A stretch of DNA of 64,000 nucleotides from the NCBI GenBank assembly GCA_022496805.1, contig CM040085.1:38345811-38409810 (forward strand). The letters run 5' to 3'. The notes under the pieces were generated by a model that worked only from the letters and a program-made list of their open reading frames with translations, had not been told where the DNA came from and ran no database searches. The position numbers and the translations under genes were made by a program. The DNA is from Pohlia nutans. Taxonomy: Eukaryota > Streptophyta > Bryopsida > Bryales > Mniaceae. Positions 31,806 through 44,640 of this stretch are shown one piece after another. Within the stretch, counting starts at the first letter, position 1; every line of letters starts with the position of its first letter.

Positions 31806-32543
31806 ATCTGTCTTGCCCTCAGCAAGTCACTTGATCGATCGTATTGAAATGTAGGAGGAGCTCCTTCTCTGGCTCAACATGAATATTGAATATGTACACC
31901 TGTGACCATAAATTTGTGCAATCAAACGGTGCTCCGATCCAAAGTGTTGTTGCCTTTTCTTTCACTGAATCCGGTGCCTAGCCTTCCTTCAACTCTGTCG
32001 CTTTTGAGGATGTGTGTTCGTAAACCTTTTAACTCGGCACATGCCGAACCATCTTCGTCTTGTACTCCAATCCGCACATAAAAAAACCTCATATCCCTCA
32101 AGAATGTCCCTGGTGACGATGCCCATCAAGGCTATGGCCTGAATTGCAATATTCTCACAAGTGAAGAGGCTTGCATTGGAAACTCCCAAATTTCAACACA
32201 TCCGCAGCCATAACAAGAACGCCGTTTCCAGAATGATAGCACTATCTCAAAGCAGAATTAGCATTCTAGGAAAAGACCGATGGCGCCTTCTGCCTCTTGG
32301 AATTAGATCTGACGACCTACGAGGACAATGGTTCATGTGCCTTGCCATCCTTGTTTTCTTGTTGTGTAGAATGTTGGCAGTGGTTAGGCGAGGAATAACT
32401 TAGAACTTATGGGAAGGCTAGATAAGTTTTCTTGATTTTTTGAATGGAGAGCAATTGTTGTTGCACTTCCTACAAGTGCGTCTATTTTCTTTTTTGTTCT
32501 AACACTGTGAAGTCTTGCATTTCTTTACATTAGGTTTTGTCAT
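31806..32543. other. intergenic region
   Basis: Probable 3' region of the DJ-1-like gene and 5' region of the next. A short frame at 32161-32403 has no recognisable product. Confidence 0.4.
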
Positions 32544-33540
32544 ATGGAGCCTTTTAATGGAAATTGCGACATGCCTGAAGTGGCTGAAATTCTTGACAAT
32601 TTTGTCGAACCTGTTTCTAAAAATTATGCCGCTGCATACACAGGTAATTTAACGCAGATCCTATCTACCATGCTACGCCTAGAGTATTGCAGTATACTCC
32701 CTCTGTTTCGAAATAAGTGTCCTAGTTTTTGGCAATTTTTTTTCTCTTAACATTTTTGTTGCCAAAAAAAGTCGTCTTAGTACTCAAAAAATGGCCTATC
32801 TTTACTAGAAATATGTAGTCTTTGTTACTCTCATTGTCCACCCCGTTTGAAGTGGATAGGGCTCACATTTGAAGTATAAAACATAGGAAGAAAACTAGGA
32901 AAGTTTTTTTTTGCTAAAAACTAGGACGCATTTTTCGAAACGGAGGGAGTATAACCTTTCGTAGCCAAGTTGTAGTGCACTCTTGCTTTATGTGTTGACT
33001 GTATTCTAATAGCTACCAGTGCACCAATTCTTGACGCATGTACAAATTGGCATATATTTTTGGCTGATTTAGAAGTAATTACTCTATTTTCTTCCTGGAG
33101 TGAGATCATTACATTTGTTTTTCACTGATGTGTATGAAATGGGAGCAGAATTGATCCCAAAACGAAAAAGAACTCTGGACCCTTTAAGAAACCTGCGTGA
33201 ATTTAGAGTCCCTTTCGTGGAGATCCCACACGAAGATCCTCCGGACAACCAAGGGAGGAGATTCTTCCCAAAGAAAACCAAGTTCCTTCAAACGAGCATC
33301 AAGCGTTTCTTCTCAAAGAAACCTGTGTTGATTCAAAAGACCATCGAGGATTACTTCCCGAAGAAATCAAATTGCTTCAAAAGAAGATCAGGGATTTCTT
33401 CCCAACAATTAGGTCTCACAAAGCCATTCATGAAGCCTTACAGACGAAGCAGAGTGAACGGCATCAACAGAGATCATACCACAGAGGGGAATTCCAGAAC
33501 CATAATTATAAACATCACAGTTCCAAGAAAGTTACGATAA
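32544..33540 (+). CDS. small basic protein with tandem PIP (PCNA-binding) motifs, frameshifted
   Basis: Exon 1 is 32544-32643 and exon 2 is 33149-33540, with a phase 1 junction (ACAG/GTAATT, GGAGCAG acceptor); 163 residues as read. Exon 2 has perfect PCNA-interacting boxes (Qxxhxxaa): QTSIKRFF (DNA 33289-33312) and QKTIEDYF (33334-33357), each followed by a Lys pair. A third, QKKIRDFF (33378-33401), lies in the neighbouring frame. The boxes sit on DNA units of 45, 45 and 44 bp, so a 1-bp loss in the third unit explains the shift; the shifted frame stays open for 82 codons. The presumed role is binding the sliding clamp in DNA replication or repair, and the IEDYF-KK form resembles a CRL4-Cdt2 degron. 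I recognise no named family. It is either a recent pseudogene or uses the shorter ending. A Stowaway-type element sits in the intron. Confidence 0.55.
32695..32951. mobile_element. Stowaway-type MITE in the intron of the PIP-motif gene
   Basis: CTCCCTCTGTTTCGAAATAA at the left and CGAAACGGAGGGAG at the right are inverted, flanked by TA on each side (32695-32696, 32950-32951). The element is 253 bp, and the ends match the classic plant Stowaway consensus (Tc1/mariner class). No ORF. Confidence 0.9.
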
Positions 33541-34239
33541 GTTTCGGAGCAGGGCGAAGATCTGAGATTCATGCGACTCATCCATTGACTCTTCATTCTT
33601 CGGCTCAAACATCTTGTTGATTTCTTCAAGAAACTGCACAAGAAAACAGTAGCGCATTCGTCCTTGATTCTTAAATTTCACAAAACTGTGAGTACGCAAT
33701 CAAAAAGAATCTCAGTGATGCCAAGAATGCTCCCAAAGAATTCAAATGCGTACGCAATGAACTCGCACGACCAACGCCTATCATCCTCGTTTCTAAATTT
33801 CAACTTTCCATACAAGAAGTGAATATATAAGCAATCAATAAGAAGCTCAGCAATACTAACAATGCTCCAATTATAAATAAAAAATTCAAGCGCATATATG
33901 ACGAACTTATGCAGGCTCTGTGATCCATGCAACATTAACTATGCATTAATCAAAATGCAAAGCGCTAGCCTCCAATTTCTTGAAAGAAAGGGCAACAAAT
34001 ATTGTTGATAGCCGTGTCACTTTGCACTCCATCGTGTTATACCGGTAGTAGGAGTATCTAAGGGTTGGTTCTAGGCCAGGTCAAGGGTATAATGAGGGAA
34101 TTAAATATCCTCAAGAATAGAAAAAATCTAAAGAATGTGGATTTTGCATGAATATTGAAGTGCAATTTGATTTATTAACGTCATAGGGGTTAAGTTACTC
34201 CATAATACAATGTTTGCAAATATACACAACTAAAGTGGG
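33541..34239. repeat. spacer including duplicate unit A (33831-34239)
   Basis: Words GCAATCAATAAGAAGCTCAG, AATACTAACAATG, TTCAAGCGCATATATGACG and GAAAGAAAGGG recur in the same order at 34874-35250 (unit B), forming a direct duplication of about 400 bp. Unit A is split near its end by the TTAA element at 34240. No coding potential. Confidence 0.7.
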
Positions 34240-34820
34240 TTAACCCCTAAAGGACCGGGGGGTGTTGAACTTAGCTCTTGTTTTCTTGACTAGCTCTTGT
34301 AGCAAGCTCAATACCTCATTGGTGCAGGGTAATTTTGATGATCGGCACCGTTGAAACTAAAGAAGACTTACGTAGCTTTTTTATGAAAAAAAATCAACAG
34401 AATCGCACAATTTTTGAGAAAATGCCACCGTTGAGAAGATTGATGGAACTCGTTCGGGCTGTTTTGTACCCATGCTGAAATCGGATTGTTCAAAAGTGCT
34501 CCAAAAATTCTGAAATTTTTACTGTAAGTAGAAATCATCATTTTCAACATGTGCAAAAAAATTCAAGTAATTTGGAGGTGTGAGGAGGAAGATATGAGGG
34601 TCTGAAGTGACGCCTAGATACCCACTGTGCAACTCAAAAAAATCACCAAAAATCGCTCACTTGATGAATTTCCAATCAAGAAGTACCTACAGATTCGGCT
34701 CTCAAAAAGAGCTAGGGTCTCTTTGTTGCTCATCCTACAATTCAAAGCCCAAGAACCCGAATTTCCTCACTTTCTAGTTCCAGAAGCCGCGTGGGGGCCT
34801 TACGGTCCTTTAGGGGTTAA
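34240..34820. mobile_element. TTAA-flanked element (piggyBac-like MITE), 573 bp
   Basis: TTAA + CCCCTAAAGGACCG at the left, CGGTCCTTTAGGGG + TTAA at the right. The flank reads GTGGG[TTAA]TACACAATCAAGG, and the duplicate at 35225-35255 reads GTTAGG[TCAA]CACACAATCAAG without the insert. That is a natural empty site supporting TTAA-specific insertion. Confidence 0.82.
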
Positions 34821-37611
34821 TACACAATCAAGGCATAAATATATACAAACTATCAAATATATATAGTATATCGGCAATCAATAAAAAGCTCAGCGATACT
34901 AACAATGTTCCAAGTTAAAAAAGTAAATTCAAGCGCGTATATGACGAACTTACAAAAGAACTTGCAGGCTTTGTGAAGAAAGAAAGGGTAACAATTGTTA
35001 TTGAAGCTGGGCCACTTTGTTATATCTCTCATTCGGTCTTATTATAGTACGGGTAGTTAAGGGGTAGTTAAGGAGTAGTTAAGGCTTAGTAGGGGTTAAA
35101 TAAGGGAATAAAATATTTTTTAAATTAAGAAATATGGATTTTGCATGAGTATTGAAGGGAAATTTTATATATTAATGCTATAGGGGGTTAAATTACTCTA
35201 TAATACATTGTTTGTGATTACACATAACTGAGTTAGGTCAACACACAATCAAGATAAGAATACATACAATCAAGGTGAGATAACATGGAGATACACACAA
35301 TCAAGGCAAGTGAAAATGGAAATAAGAAAAATAAATAAAAATTGCACCTATAGTTAAGAAATGAAGCTTTACATTCTTACTCAATTTTGTAACTTAAAAT
35401 TAGATAAAAATTCAAAAATTTATTTTTAGAAGTTAGATTATTATTTTAATCTTTACTGAAAGCATATGTTGACTATAAGTCAAATATTTTTATAAATTTT
35501 AATAAATATTTGAAACTATTATGAGTTTTTGAAGAGATTCTCAAGATAATTCATATCAATTACAAAATATATTAAGAAACGTCAAGTTTTAAAAATGTGT
35601 AAATCACAATGAAGAACATCATTGTAAAAGAAATCATTCCATCTTTCTAAAATAAGAAAACTATTATTCAATAGTAATAGGTGTTCAACTTGAAACTTTA
35701 AGAAAGTATAGAGTTTTAAGAATTTTCCAAAAATTCAAAATGGAGTGAAAATTAAAATTTTAAGCTATAATTTATTATTTGGGCTAAAATTCAATAGAGG
35801 TCATTTAGTTTGTCTAAATTACGTTTTTGCCAAAAAAAAATCATAAAAAATCAAAATGCACTAAAATGATGATTCATTTTCACTACATTTTTGCATTTGA
35901 AAGCCTGCAGAATTTTTATAAGTGGCTTAAATTCTCCAAAATAAGCTCCAAAAACTACTAAAAACTACAAAAAAAATTTACAACAAAATTTGGATAGAAA
36001 TTAGCTATTTTATACTGGGAAATGAACATTCAATGTCATCCTAAGGCCAAAAATCAACCTAGATGGCATTTGAGGGTTTAGATCTCTGGCTATGGCAATG
36101 TGGTCTTTGGCTATAGGAATGTGATCTTTTGGCTTTGGCTATGAGGTCTTTGGTTTTGATTGTAGGATCTATGGCAATGACTACTTGATTTTTGGTCATG
36201 GCAACATAGCATTTAGCATTATGATTTACGTCCTATTCAAAACTACAGTAGGGTCCAAAAATATTTCAAATTTCTCAATTTTATATGTATTACCATTACA
36301 ATGAGAAATTTAGGTTTCTATGAACCAAATTTAGACATGTTCTAGTATACAAGATGCACTACACATACATCTGAGTTTCAATCCAAAAAAGAAGACGTTC
36401 ATCTATTTTTAATTAAATGCAAATACCCCATTTTAAACCCATTTTAAACCTTTACTTTAGGCAAAAATGGATACAACTTTTGTTACTTATAATGTATCAA
36501 GAAAATATACAAATTGTCTTAAGAATCAAATACAAAAAAGAATCACAACTTTTGGGATTTTTTGACTGAAATATAATTGATTGAAGTTTCAAATCATTTT
36601 ACAAACAAAATTTCCATATTGAAAAAAATTATCCAAAAAGATTAAATACTAAAACAAAATTGTTGAAGCTTAAAACTAGACTTTATTACCTTTCCAATGC
36701 ACTTTACAGTTTGTGATTTGATGCATTTTTGAGCCCAAAGGAGCTTCTCAAAGATCATAGTTTCTAGCTTGGAGAAAAAATTCGAATTATTTTTGGACCC
36801 TATTGTACACAAGTCTCAAGTCCTAATACCCTTTAAAAAGTAGAATCACTCATCATTATCTCCATATACAAAAGTGTCCCTATCTACTAGTGTTCTTCAT
36901 TTTCAATATTAAAATCTAAGAGGTTCATAAATAAATAAATAAAAACAATTTTGGATTTATAAACAAGAATGGAAAATCCTACACTTTGAACTCCTTTTCA
37001 TAACATTCTCTAGCATGACATCCTAATATGTGCATGGCATATTTGATGTTGTGCACAAATCTATATATTAAGGAAGTTCGAGGTGATAAAAGAAATCCTT
37101 CTAATTGGCAGAATTTTTAATTGGTCGAAATTATTGGAACCTTAGTAATTGCGTTTCAAAATTAGAAGGTTTGATTAGCTTGATCCGTACCGACATATTT
37201 AAAATGAGAACGTTTCAAAAAAAATTACAATTGTCTTTCATATGCCAACGATACGAGTTTTACAAAAGAGATAAAGAAACCTTTTGATGGGTTAAATGCC
37301 AATGAACAATCATTTTTTCAATGCCAATAAACAATTATCTTTCTGATGCCAAAGGCACGAGTTTTGCACTAGTATAATAAGAAAATCTTCACATGCCATG
37401 TTTTAAACTTTTGTACATTGTTCCCAAAGGTGTGACATAAAAGAGTTATGAATGTACCTCATATATTGGTGTTTTACAAACACGTGAAAAAAATCTTGTT
37501 GAACTCCTTGTGATTAGAAATGGATGAAAATGGATGAAAATGTGACATGATGAAAATTTGGGATGAAAACGTGACATCGGGGTCGTGACACCAATCCGTG
37601 AAAAAGCTCAT
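34821..37611. other. AT-rich stretch with duplicate unit B (34874-35250), no gene
   Basis: After unit B the sequence has no supported ORF. A minor run of TTTGGCTATGG-like words lies at 36080-36190. Nothing else recognised. Confidence 0.5.
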
Positions 37612-37842
37612 TTAACCCCTAAACGTCCCATGGATAGTAGATACGTTTTCGTATAATTGGCACTTGCCACCAACAAGAAGTTCTAAATTAGGATCTCAAT
37701 AGCTCACTAGAACCGCATTGATCTAAATTTCAACTTCTTTGTTGAACTCAAACCCATTAAAGGTGTGGATACATTCCAAATACAAGAAATATATGATGTA
37801 TTCTACTTGCCGCATAGGCATTTTCAGACGTTTAGGGGTCAA
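37612..37842. mobile_element. short TTAA-type element (223 bp)
   Basis: TTAA + CCCCTAAACGTCCC at the left and CAGACGTTTAGGGG + TCAA at the right; one target copy has mutated (TTAA to TCAA). Same family as the elements at 15066, 34240 and 50285 but internally deleted. Confidence 0.68.
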
Positions 37843-38402
37843 TAATATAAATAATAGATGTGGCGGTCTTAGGGTATGACCGCGTGGATCCGACACTTGG
37901 CAGGCATAGGGTATGACCGCATGACGGAGAGGTACAGTAATGTCGGCGACCCTCCCTACTAGAGCGTTTTATGTCTCCCGCTTTCCCCGGAATTCAAGCT
38001 TCATCTCTGCCGTCTCTCGTTCTGAAGCCAATTTGATGTGACAATCTCCTCTTGCTTCTCGTGTGAGGCCACTTCCGTGTATAATATTTCCACCTGCTTC
38101 ACACTTTGCATATAATCGAAATTTTGAGTTCCTCAAGTCCTCTGTATAAATCGCCTTGATCGAGAGCCCGCTCGTCAATTTAATTCGGTTTTTCTCTTCC
38201 GGTACATAGTTATTATTGTTTCTTTCACTGAGGTTTCGAATTCTCTTGTAGCGCCGGCAGTGTCAGAATCCCGGAACGTGGTAGAAAATATGTGGACGAA
38301 GGCTCAGCAATGGCGGTTTGAGGAAGGTTGATTTTCTTGCGTTTTGAGTTACCGTTTGCTGAGCTGAGTGAGATTTTGACTTGTGGATCTTTGCCGAAGG
38401 CC
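37843..38402 (+). promoter_or_regulatory. 5' region of the TRAF-type gene
   Basis: A repeated word TAGGGTATGACCGC (37871, 37908) is followed by CT-rich sequence (37970-38260) typical of a plant 5' leader. No start codon precedes 38403 in a coding context. Confidence 0.4.
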
Positions 38403-40940
38403 ATGGCAACTAATACAAGTGTTTCAGGTATTTCTTGTGATTTGAAGCTTCAGGGTTAGGAGTTCTTTGAGCAAGATTCATTGTAAAAATTGCACCACGG
38501 CATCTCTTTCATCGTCCTTTTCAATTTCATGTCTGTTTGTTGTGATCATCATCAAAAAGCAAGGAAATACTTGGAGCTATGGCCTCAATGGCAGTATATG
38601 AGATTTCTGTTCTTCTTGTAGATAAACGGACGCTCTCAGATCGTGTGCAATTGAATAGCATCTGTGTACACTCTTTGTTTAGAACATCATTTGAAATAAC
38701 TGGAAAAACAGATTGGATAATTCTGCAAGCTTCATGCGTTTTATGGTGAAGAGGCGTTGAAGTAATAGAGTCCACAATGTTACAGAGTGTGTATGTTCAC
38801 AGTACATGGCTTCTGGTTACCGACTGAAAGGTTGCGTTCTGAGGTTGCGTTAGCGATGTCACTTTAACATCCAGTTGGTTATGAAATTTTGATTATATTC
38901 GGAACTGTGATGGACTTGTATAGGTGAACTAAAGCAAGGGCCATCGTCACCACAACCTCTGGAGTGTAGCTTCTATGATGTAGAGGAGGTGGTTCGCCTC
39001 TCGCAGGCTTTGCTCGTCGCTCTAGCTTCCGCCTGTGTGGAAAAAACATCAGGAACCTTTAGCCAACGAGCGGCCGTGGTACCAGATGTTAAGAAAGAAA
39101 TGCTCGAGTACCTGAACCAGCAAAGCGAGGCTTATGCTAATGGTGGCTCGAGCTCGCAGGGCTTCAAGCCCGAACTGGTACGTTATTTACTGCCAATTCT
39201 GTTCTTGTCACCGCATACTGCGAGGACCAGTATGTTATGGACTATATTAACCCTATCCTAAGCTTTCGCCTCGCTGATGATGGTATTTGTTTGATACATA
39301 GTGGATTATTAATGTGTAAATTTCCAGCTATCAGCTGTCTGGGTACGAGAGCTCTCTGTTGAAGAGAAGGGCACTTTTCAATAACCGTATTGCGCATCTA
39401 GGTTCATGCTTGTGTGCCAATAAAAGAAATTTTGAATGGCTCAACGTTGTCCATTCTGAGAGCGTCTGTTTCTTGATCAGGTTGCATATCCAACACAGGT
39501 TGTGAAGGATATGCTTGAAAGCTTCATCAAATCAAAGAGAAATATGTTTTCTCGTGTTTCGGGTATTGTCATTGATGCACACAAGGATGATAAAATCAAT
39601 GACTTTGTTCGTGAGCTGGATGAAACAGGCGTGTGGTTGGCTGGGCGACGAGAGGTGTGCTCCATGTTTTATTGTTTTTATGATAGCAGTATTCGGCAGT
39701 TTCTTTCTATGTGCCAATTCTTTCAGTTCGTGCAAATGGTAGATAATTAAGGTTATCCATATGTAATCTTGACACAATTGTAAGCAGCCAAGGATGTGTT
39801 CTCAAACCATGTTTATATCACCTAATATTTGGAAAATGAACAGGTACTTGCTAAAGCGTTGTTGAAAAGGATAGATCAAAGGAAGACATGCCACTGTGAG
39901 ACGAAATTTGAGTCTGAGAAAGAGCTTGCTGAGCACCAAACCAGCTGTGTTTTTAGGCCAGTGTCATGTTCCAACGAAGGGTGTGATGCTGTTTACTCTG
40001 CAATACATGCAGAAACCCACGATGCTTCATGTGATTACAAGCTCTTTCCATGTTACCTCGAATGCGAGACTTCTGTGCAGCGACAGGAGATGGCGAACCA
40101 TTGTGCAACTGTGTGTCCAATGAAGAAGATGAAATGTCCTTATCATTCGGTTGGGTGCCTTCATATTATGGCCCAGGTTCAGACTCTTCACTAACGTTGT
40201 CCAGTATAAATGATATTGGAATTCATTTAACTGCTTACATAATTTGCCCAATCTTCAAATGTTGATACTTAGTTTGAGAGAAATGTATGCAGTTGAAGTA
40301 GAAAATCATATAATAGCGCAGCTTGGCATACTCATAAGTCGTATATCTGGTGGCAGGGTTTATTGGAAAGTCACTGTAAAGAATACATCGGAGAGCACTT
40401 GCTGGAGACTTTGCAATATGTGCAGAACCATGAAGTCACTCTTGGAGATCATGCACAGCGTATTCTCCTTGTAGAAAAGGTAATTCGTCTTTTATTCTAA
40501 ATTGAGTTGATCATTAGGGATGGATAGTGGGTTCAAGCTATGTGAGGCAAGTGTCTTGAGGCCACAATTGGAAGTGATTCTCTTTGTATAAAACCATGGC
40601 CATCCTTTTCTATTTGATGTACCTTGAGTGTACATAATACTTCTTTTTACTTGGTGCATAATGTTTCTGTTTAATTAGTGTTTGTTCTGAGAGTACCCTG
40701 GTGACAATGCAGGCCGTGCAACTAGCCCAAAGATCGGAAGCCGTTAATGTAGGAAACATGAATGTCTCACTGAAGGAACAAGAGAACAAAGTGAAGTTAT
40801 TGGAAGCGGAGGTGAAGAAGCTGAAGGCAAATCAGAAAGCGGTGGATTCTTCTTCAGAATTATTGCAGTTAAAGCGTGAGTTTCTGAACTTACAGAAACG
40901 GGTTGAAATCTTAACCTCCTCTTCCCAATCCTCACGCTGA
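38403..40940 (+). CDS. TRAF-type zinc-finger protein (At1g09920-like)
   Basis: Six exons, 38403-38427, 38924-39177, 39481-39654, 39844-40176, 40357-40479 and 40713-40940, with GT..AG ends and matching phases (1, then 0 throughout), encode 378 residues. The N-terminal half has the family blocks LYD/FYDVEEVVRLSQALL, a KSKRNMFSRVSG block and GVWLAGRRE. Exon 4 holds the Cys/His-rich TRAF-type fingers: CHCETKFESEKELAEHQTSC, CSNEGCDAVYS, HDASCDYKLFPCYLEC and HCATVCPMKKMKCPYHSVGC. The C-terminus is a coiled coil (NVSLKEQENKVKLLEAEVKK, then LQLKREFLNLQKRVEIL). The plant family is conserved but its partner and role are not established; the fold suggests protein-protein scaffolding. The start is the ATG of a 25-bp first exon. 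The gene looks intact. Confidence 0.88.
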
Positions 40941-41896
40941 TGTGCAACATGACCTTTTTAGACCTGCAGATTTCATTTCCAGTCGTTTTGTCCTGCAGTT
41001 CTGTAAGTATTTATCAGTGAGCTGGAGTGCTGTTTTTATACTTTCTGAATACACGTATGAAGGGATTTTTCATAAGCCTTGGTGCCAAGTTTGCTTATGT
41101 AAATATTTCTGACAAGTAACGTACTAGAAACGATTTTACAACGCAGTTGAAGTGGCTTGCTACAATATACCCTGCACCCATGTGTACTGTACCTTGTTGC
41201 AAGCGTGTGGAGTTATTGGACTTTCTGATTAGAAAAGTCCTTGGTACAGCAGATTGATTTTGTAAATATCACCAAAAGCTTAGAATCTTTCGTTTATTGT
41301 CATAAATTTTGATATCGCAACTTCAGTACATCTACAGTTCACACTGCACGATCCGCCTTTTATTGCCTTCATGAACCGATCCTTCAAATCACCAAGAGTA
41401 CGGCATGAAGCAGTGCATTTGGAAACTCATAAATAATTTAATCCTTTGGTTTCTAAGGATCAAAATCACAAACATTTAAAATTTGAATTTTTCCTTATTT
41501 ATAAGTCAAAATCAAGCAAAACCAAGTCATGCACCCTTCCTTACCTCGTGCTTCTCGATGCTACTCATATGTTCATGAACTCTCTTTTTGTTATGAGTCT
41601 AAATCATGCGAAACTAAAAGCTTGCACATCCCTTCTTATCAAAACTTCATAATGTCTTTTGGCTTCTATCATTGAATACATCATATAAGACAAACTTGAT
41701 TTACTTTTCTTATTGTAATGCTTTTTTTTGGGATATCCCATATGTCCTAAAACACATGTGTTTTTAATTTCAATAATTTTTTGAATGCACATCAATTTGA
41801 AATTTTATAATTCTTCATTCACAAGTTTAACCCTTTGACGCTAAATAATATAATGGTTCTTGTGCTAGCTGACTACTAGTTGTATGTCATGTATCT
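40941..41896. other. 3' region of the TRAF-type gene and spacer
   Basis: Probable 3' untranslated sequence to about 41300, then AT-rich spacer. No gene. Confidence 0.4.
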
Positions 41897-42010
41897 TTGA
41901 CCCCTAAGTGACCGAACGACCATTTTATAAACGCTACCCACGATGCAAAAAATATTTTTATAAAAAATAATTAATATTTTCATATAGGAAATCAAATCTT
42001 TATCCACATA
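41897..42010. mobile_element. left end of a TTAA-type element
   Basis: TTGA + CCCCTAAGTGACCGAACGACC resembles the left end at 50289, including the inner CAAACGACC and CGCTACC words. No matching right end was found, so it is truncated or highly diverged. Confidence 0.5.
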
Positions 42011-44640
42011 GAGCTTTTTAACGAAATTTTATGTGTCCTCCATCTACCTCATGATTCATGACATCTCAATTTCAAAAACAAAACAAATACTCAAACAAAA
42101 CAAAATATAGTCTTTGAAAATATTGACTTGTGACAAAATACTACTAGCATATTCAAATATGATATTTCACTAAATTCAAAGTTTACCCTCACTATATTTT
42201 TTAGAGATTCCAACCAATAGTTGTATCATACGTAACACCCCCTTTCAAAAAAAAAAAATTTGAAATTAATAAAATTAAAAAAATATTATATTGTATTCCT
42301 AATATCAAACTTTTGTTTCTCAACACTTTCAAATAGTAAATTTTATGTTCTTAAGTACTTTAAAGTACTTTTGTAAACTTCCAAACAATAGTTTTTCCTT
42401 GTTGAAAATTTATAAAGCAAAATAACTGTTTTACCTTGTTATAAAATACAGTAATAAATAAAATCATAATTCCACACCAAATAATCAATAAAAAAAAATC
42501 AAAAACAGCTTACAACATAAAACCAATCCAAATGAATGATAAATCTAAGCAGTGACGTTTATTTTATGTTTTTATTTTTATTTTATTTTTAAATTTGTTT
42601 GAATTTTCTTTTATTTATTTATTTCTCATAGCTAATCATTTTATAATTTAAATGTATTATTTTGGATATAGTCATATCTACACAACATTTGAGTGATATT
42701 TAAGCAAAATTTTGTAAAGGTCATATTTTGTTTAGAATTTGTTTTCTTTTTCTTTCAAGTTTCTAAACTCCTTCAACAAATTATTTATAACCTTTCATCA
42801 AGAAGAAAGTGGCTAACAATTAAGTAAGTCACCCTTATACTCAGCTCGTAAAGGACCACATGAAAATAAGAGCACAAACACTTGAAAATTTGTTTTGATT
42901 CAATTTTTTGTCAATTAAGATCTAAAAATGAATTTTAAGATTTCAATTGTTGAATATTAAGAGAATCGAGTCTAATGTAATGTTTTTTACTTCAAAGATA
43001 TGATAAAAAAAATGTGTTGATAACTTATAATTTCAATTTTTTTAAACCTCAATTTATCAAAAATAAATTTACAAAACCTCTCTATCTTATTGGACTTTTG
43101 GATGTAACAATCCTTTCGAATTCATTATTACTATTTGAATTTTCAAAAAACCAATAAAAGAACCTTTTATACATAGCCTTACAATTCAAAAATCACTCAA
43201 TTTGAATCTTACCAAGATGATGGTGGTAAGATACCCAAACCAAATGGAGAGGTTGGCAATTTGATTCTCAACTGTGAAATCATCTTACTACTTGATTGGA
43301 AAAATTGCTATGGGTCAGAAAAATTGCTGTGGATTGCAAAAATGCAATTTGTGTGTGTCAGAAAAATAAAATAAAATAAAAAATAAAAAATAAAATCTCA
43401 ATTTTGAAACTCTCTTTTGAAAGAGTTTACCAAAGGTCATCAACATAAATTTAACATTTCCCAAATTAAGTGCAATTCATGTTTGCCATGTACCTTATTC
43501 AACTAGTTTTAGGAATCATTGCCTAAATTATATGTGTAAACTACATACCTAGATTGATATGATACAACTTAGTGGTTAAAAAAAATTATTTGGCAAAGTG
43601 CCACAATTTGCAAAGTTACAACTGAATATCATATGGTTGAAGATTAAGAAGCGTCGCAAAGAACAAAAACCCTCGTTAAAACCATATCATTGTTGGCATA
43701 CACTCATTTGATTACCTCCTTGGTGATGACCAAAATATTGTAATTAAATCCTTTAAGAATTAATTAGATTCTATACAAATATATATTTACTATAATTTTA
43801 TGAAAGCCATGCCAAGTGTAACAAAGAATCTAAAATATTTGATTGAGATAATTGTAAAACCGTATGTGAAACAAAATGTCTCACTTGAAGAGAATAAAAT
43901 TTTCTAACTTTCAATTTAGAATCTAGCTTATTTATCTTTGAAAATTTCAAAAATCCTAAAATAACCACTAAAGCTATATACCGGCCAAACAATTATTTTT
44001 TGATTTTGGACAAACTAGATGCAAAATAAAATTTTGAATTATTGATATAATTTTTTTTAGAGATTTTATGATTATCATACTCTAATTTCCAATATTTTTT
44101 TCATGTAATTTTATAGATATTGCAAAAATTATGAGGTTTTGTTTTATTTTAGAGTCAATGCGAATAGCTTATAATTTGATTTTGAATGTTTTGAATTTTT
44201 AAATGCTGAATATTCCAATATCTATATGGAAAGCTTTTAATCCTTCTATTTTGATTAATGAGATGAATGTTATGAAGAGTTTTGATCAGCAAGTAGTCAT
44301 AGAATTTTTTAGTTTAAACAATATTTGAAATCATGTTTTGAACTCACTTTTCCAAAATTTCAAATATAAGCTATAACAAAAGATAATGTTGCATACTTAA
44401 GCAATTTCACTATTGGCATTGATTAAAATTTCTTTTTGATACCATACCCAATAGTCAAAGTCGGAAAAAAACTTTATAAAAGAGAAGCATGATTTTTTAG
44501 GAAACCTTCTTTCACAAAAAAAATCTATTTTCTATAGTGAAAAAAAGAATCTTAGAGAATATCCACAAAATTTTAGAGAATATTTGCATCATTTGGGCAA
44601 AAACTTTAGTAGAGATTATTAAATTGAATATTTTTCTATG
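42011..44640. other. AT-rich stretch without genes
   Basis: No ORF with support and no bounded element resolved. An (AAAAT)n run lies at 43367-43395. Confidence 0.5.

Noticed and set aside
34868..35100. Possible regulatory run of GTAGTTAAGG words
   Set aside because: Only three or four short copies inside duplicate unit B; no evidence of function.
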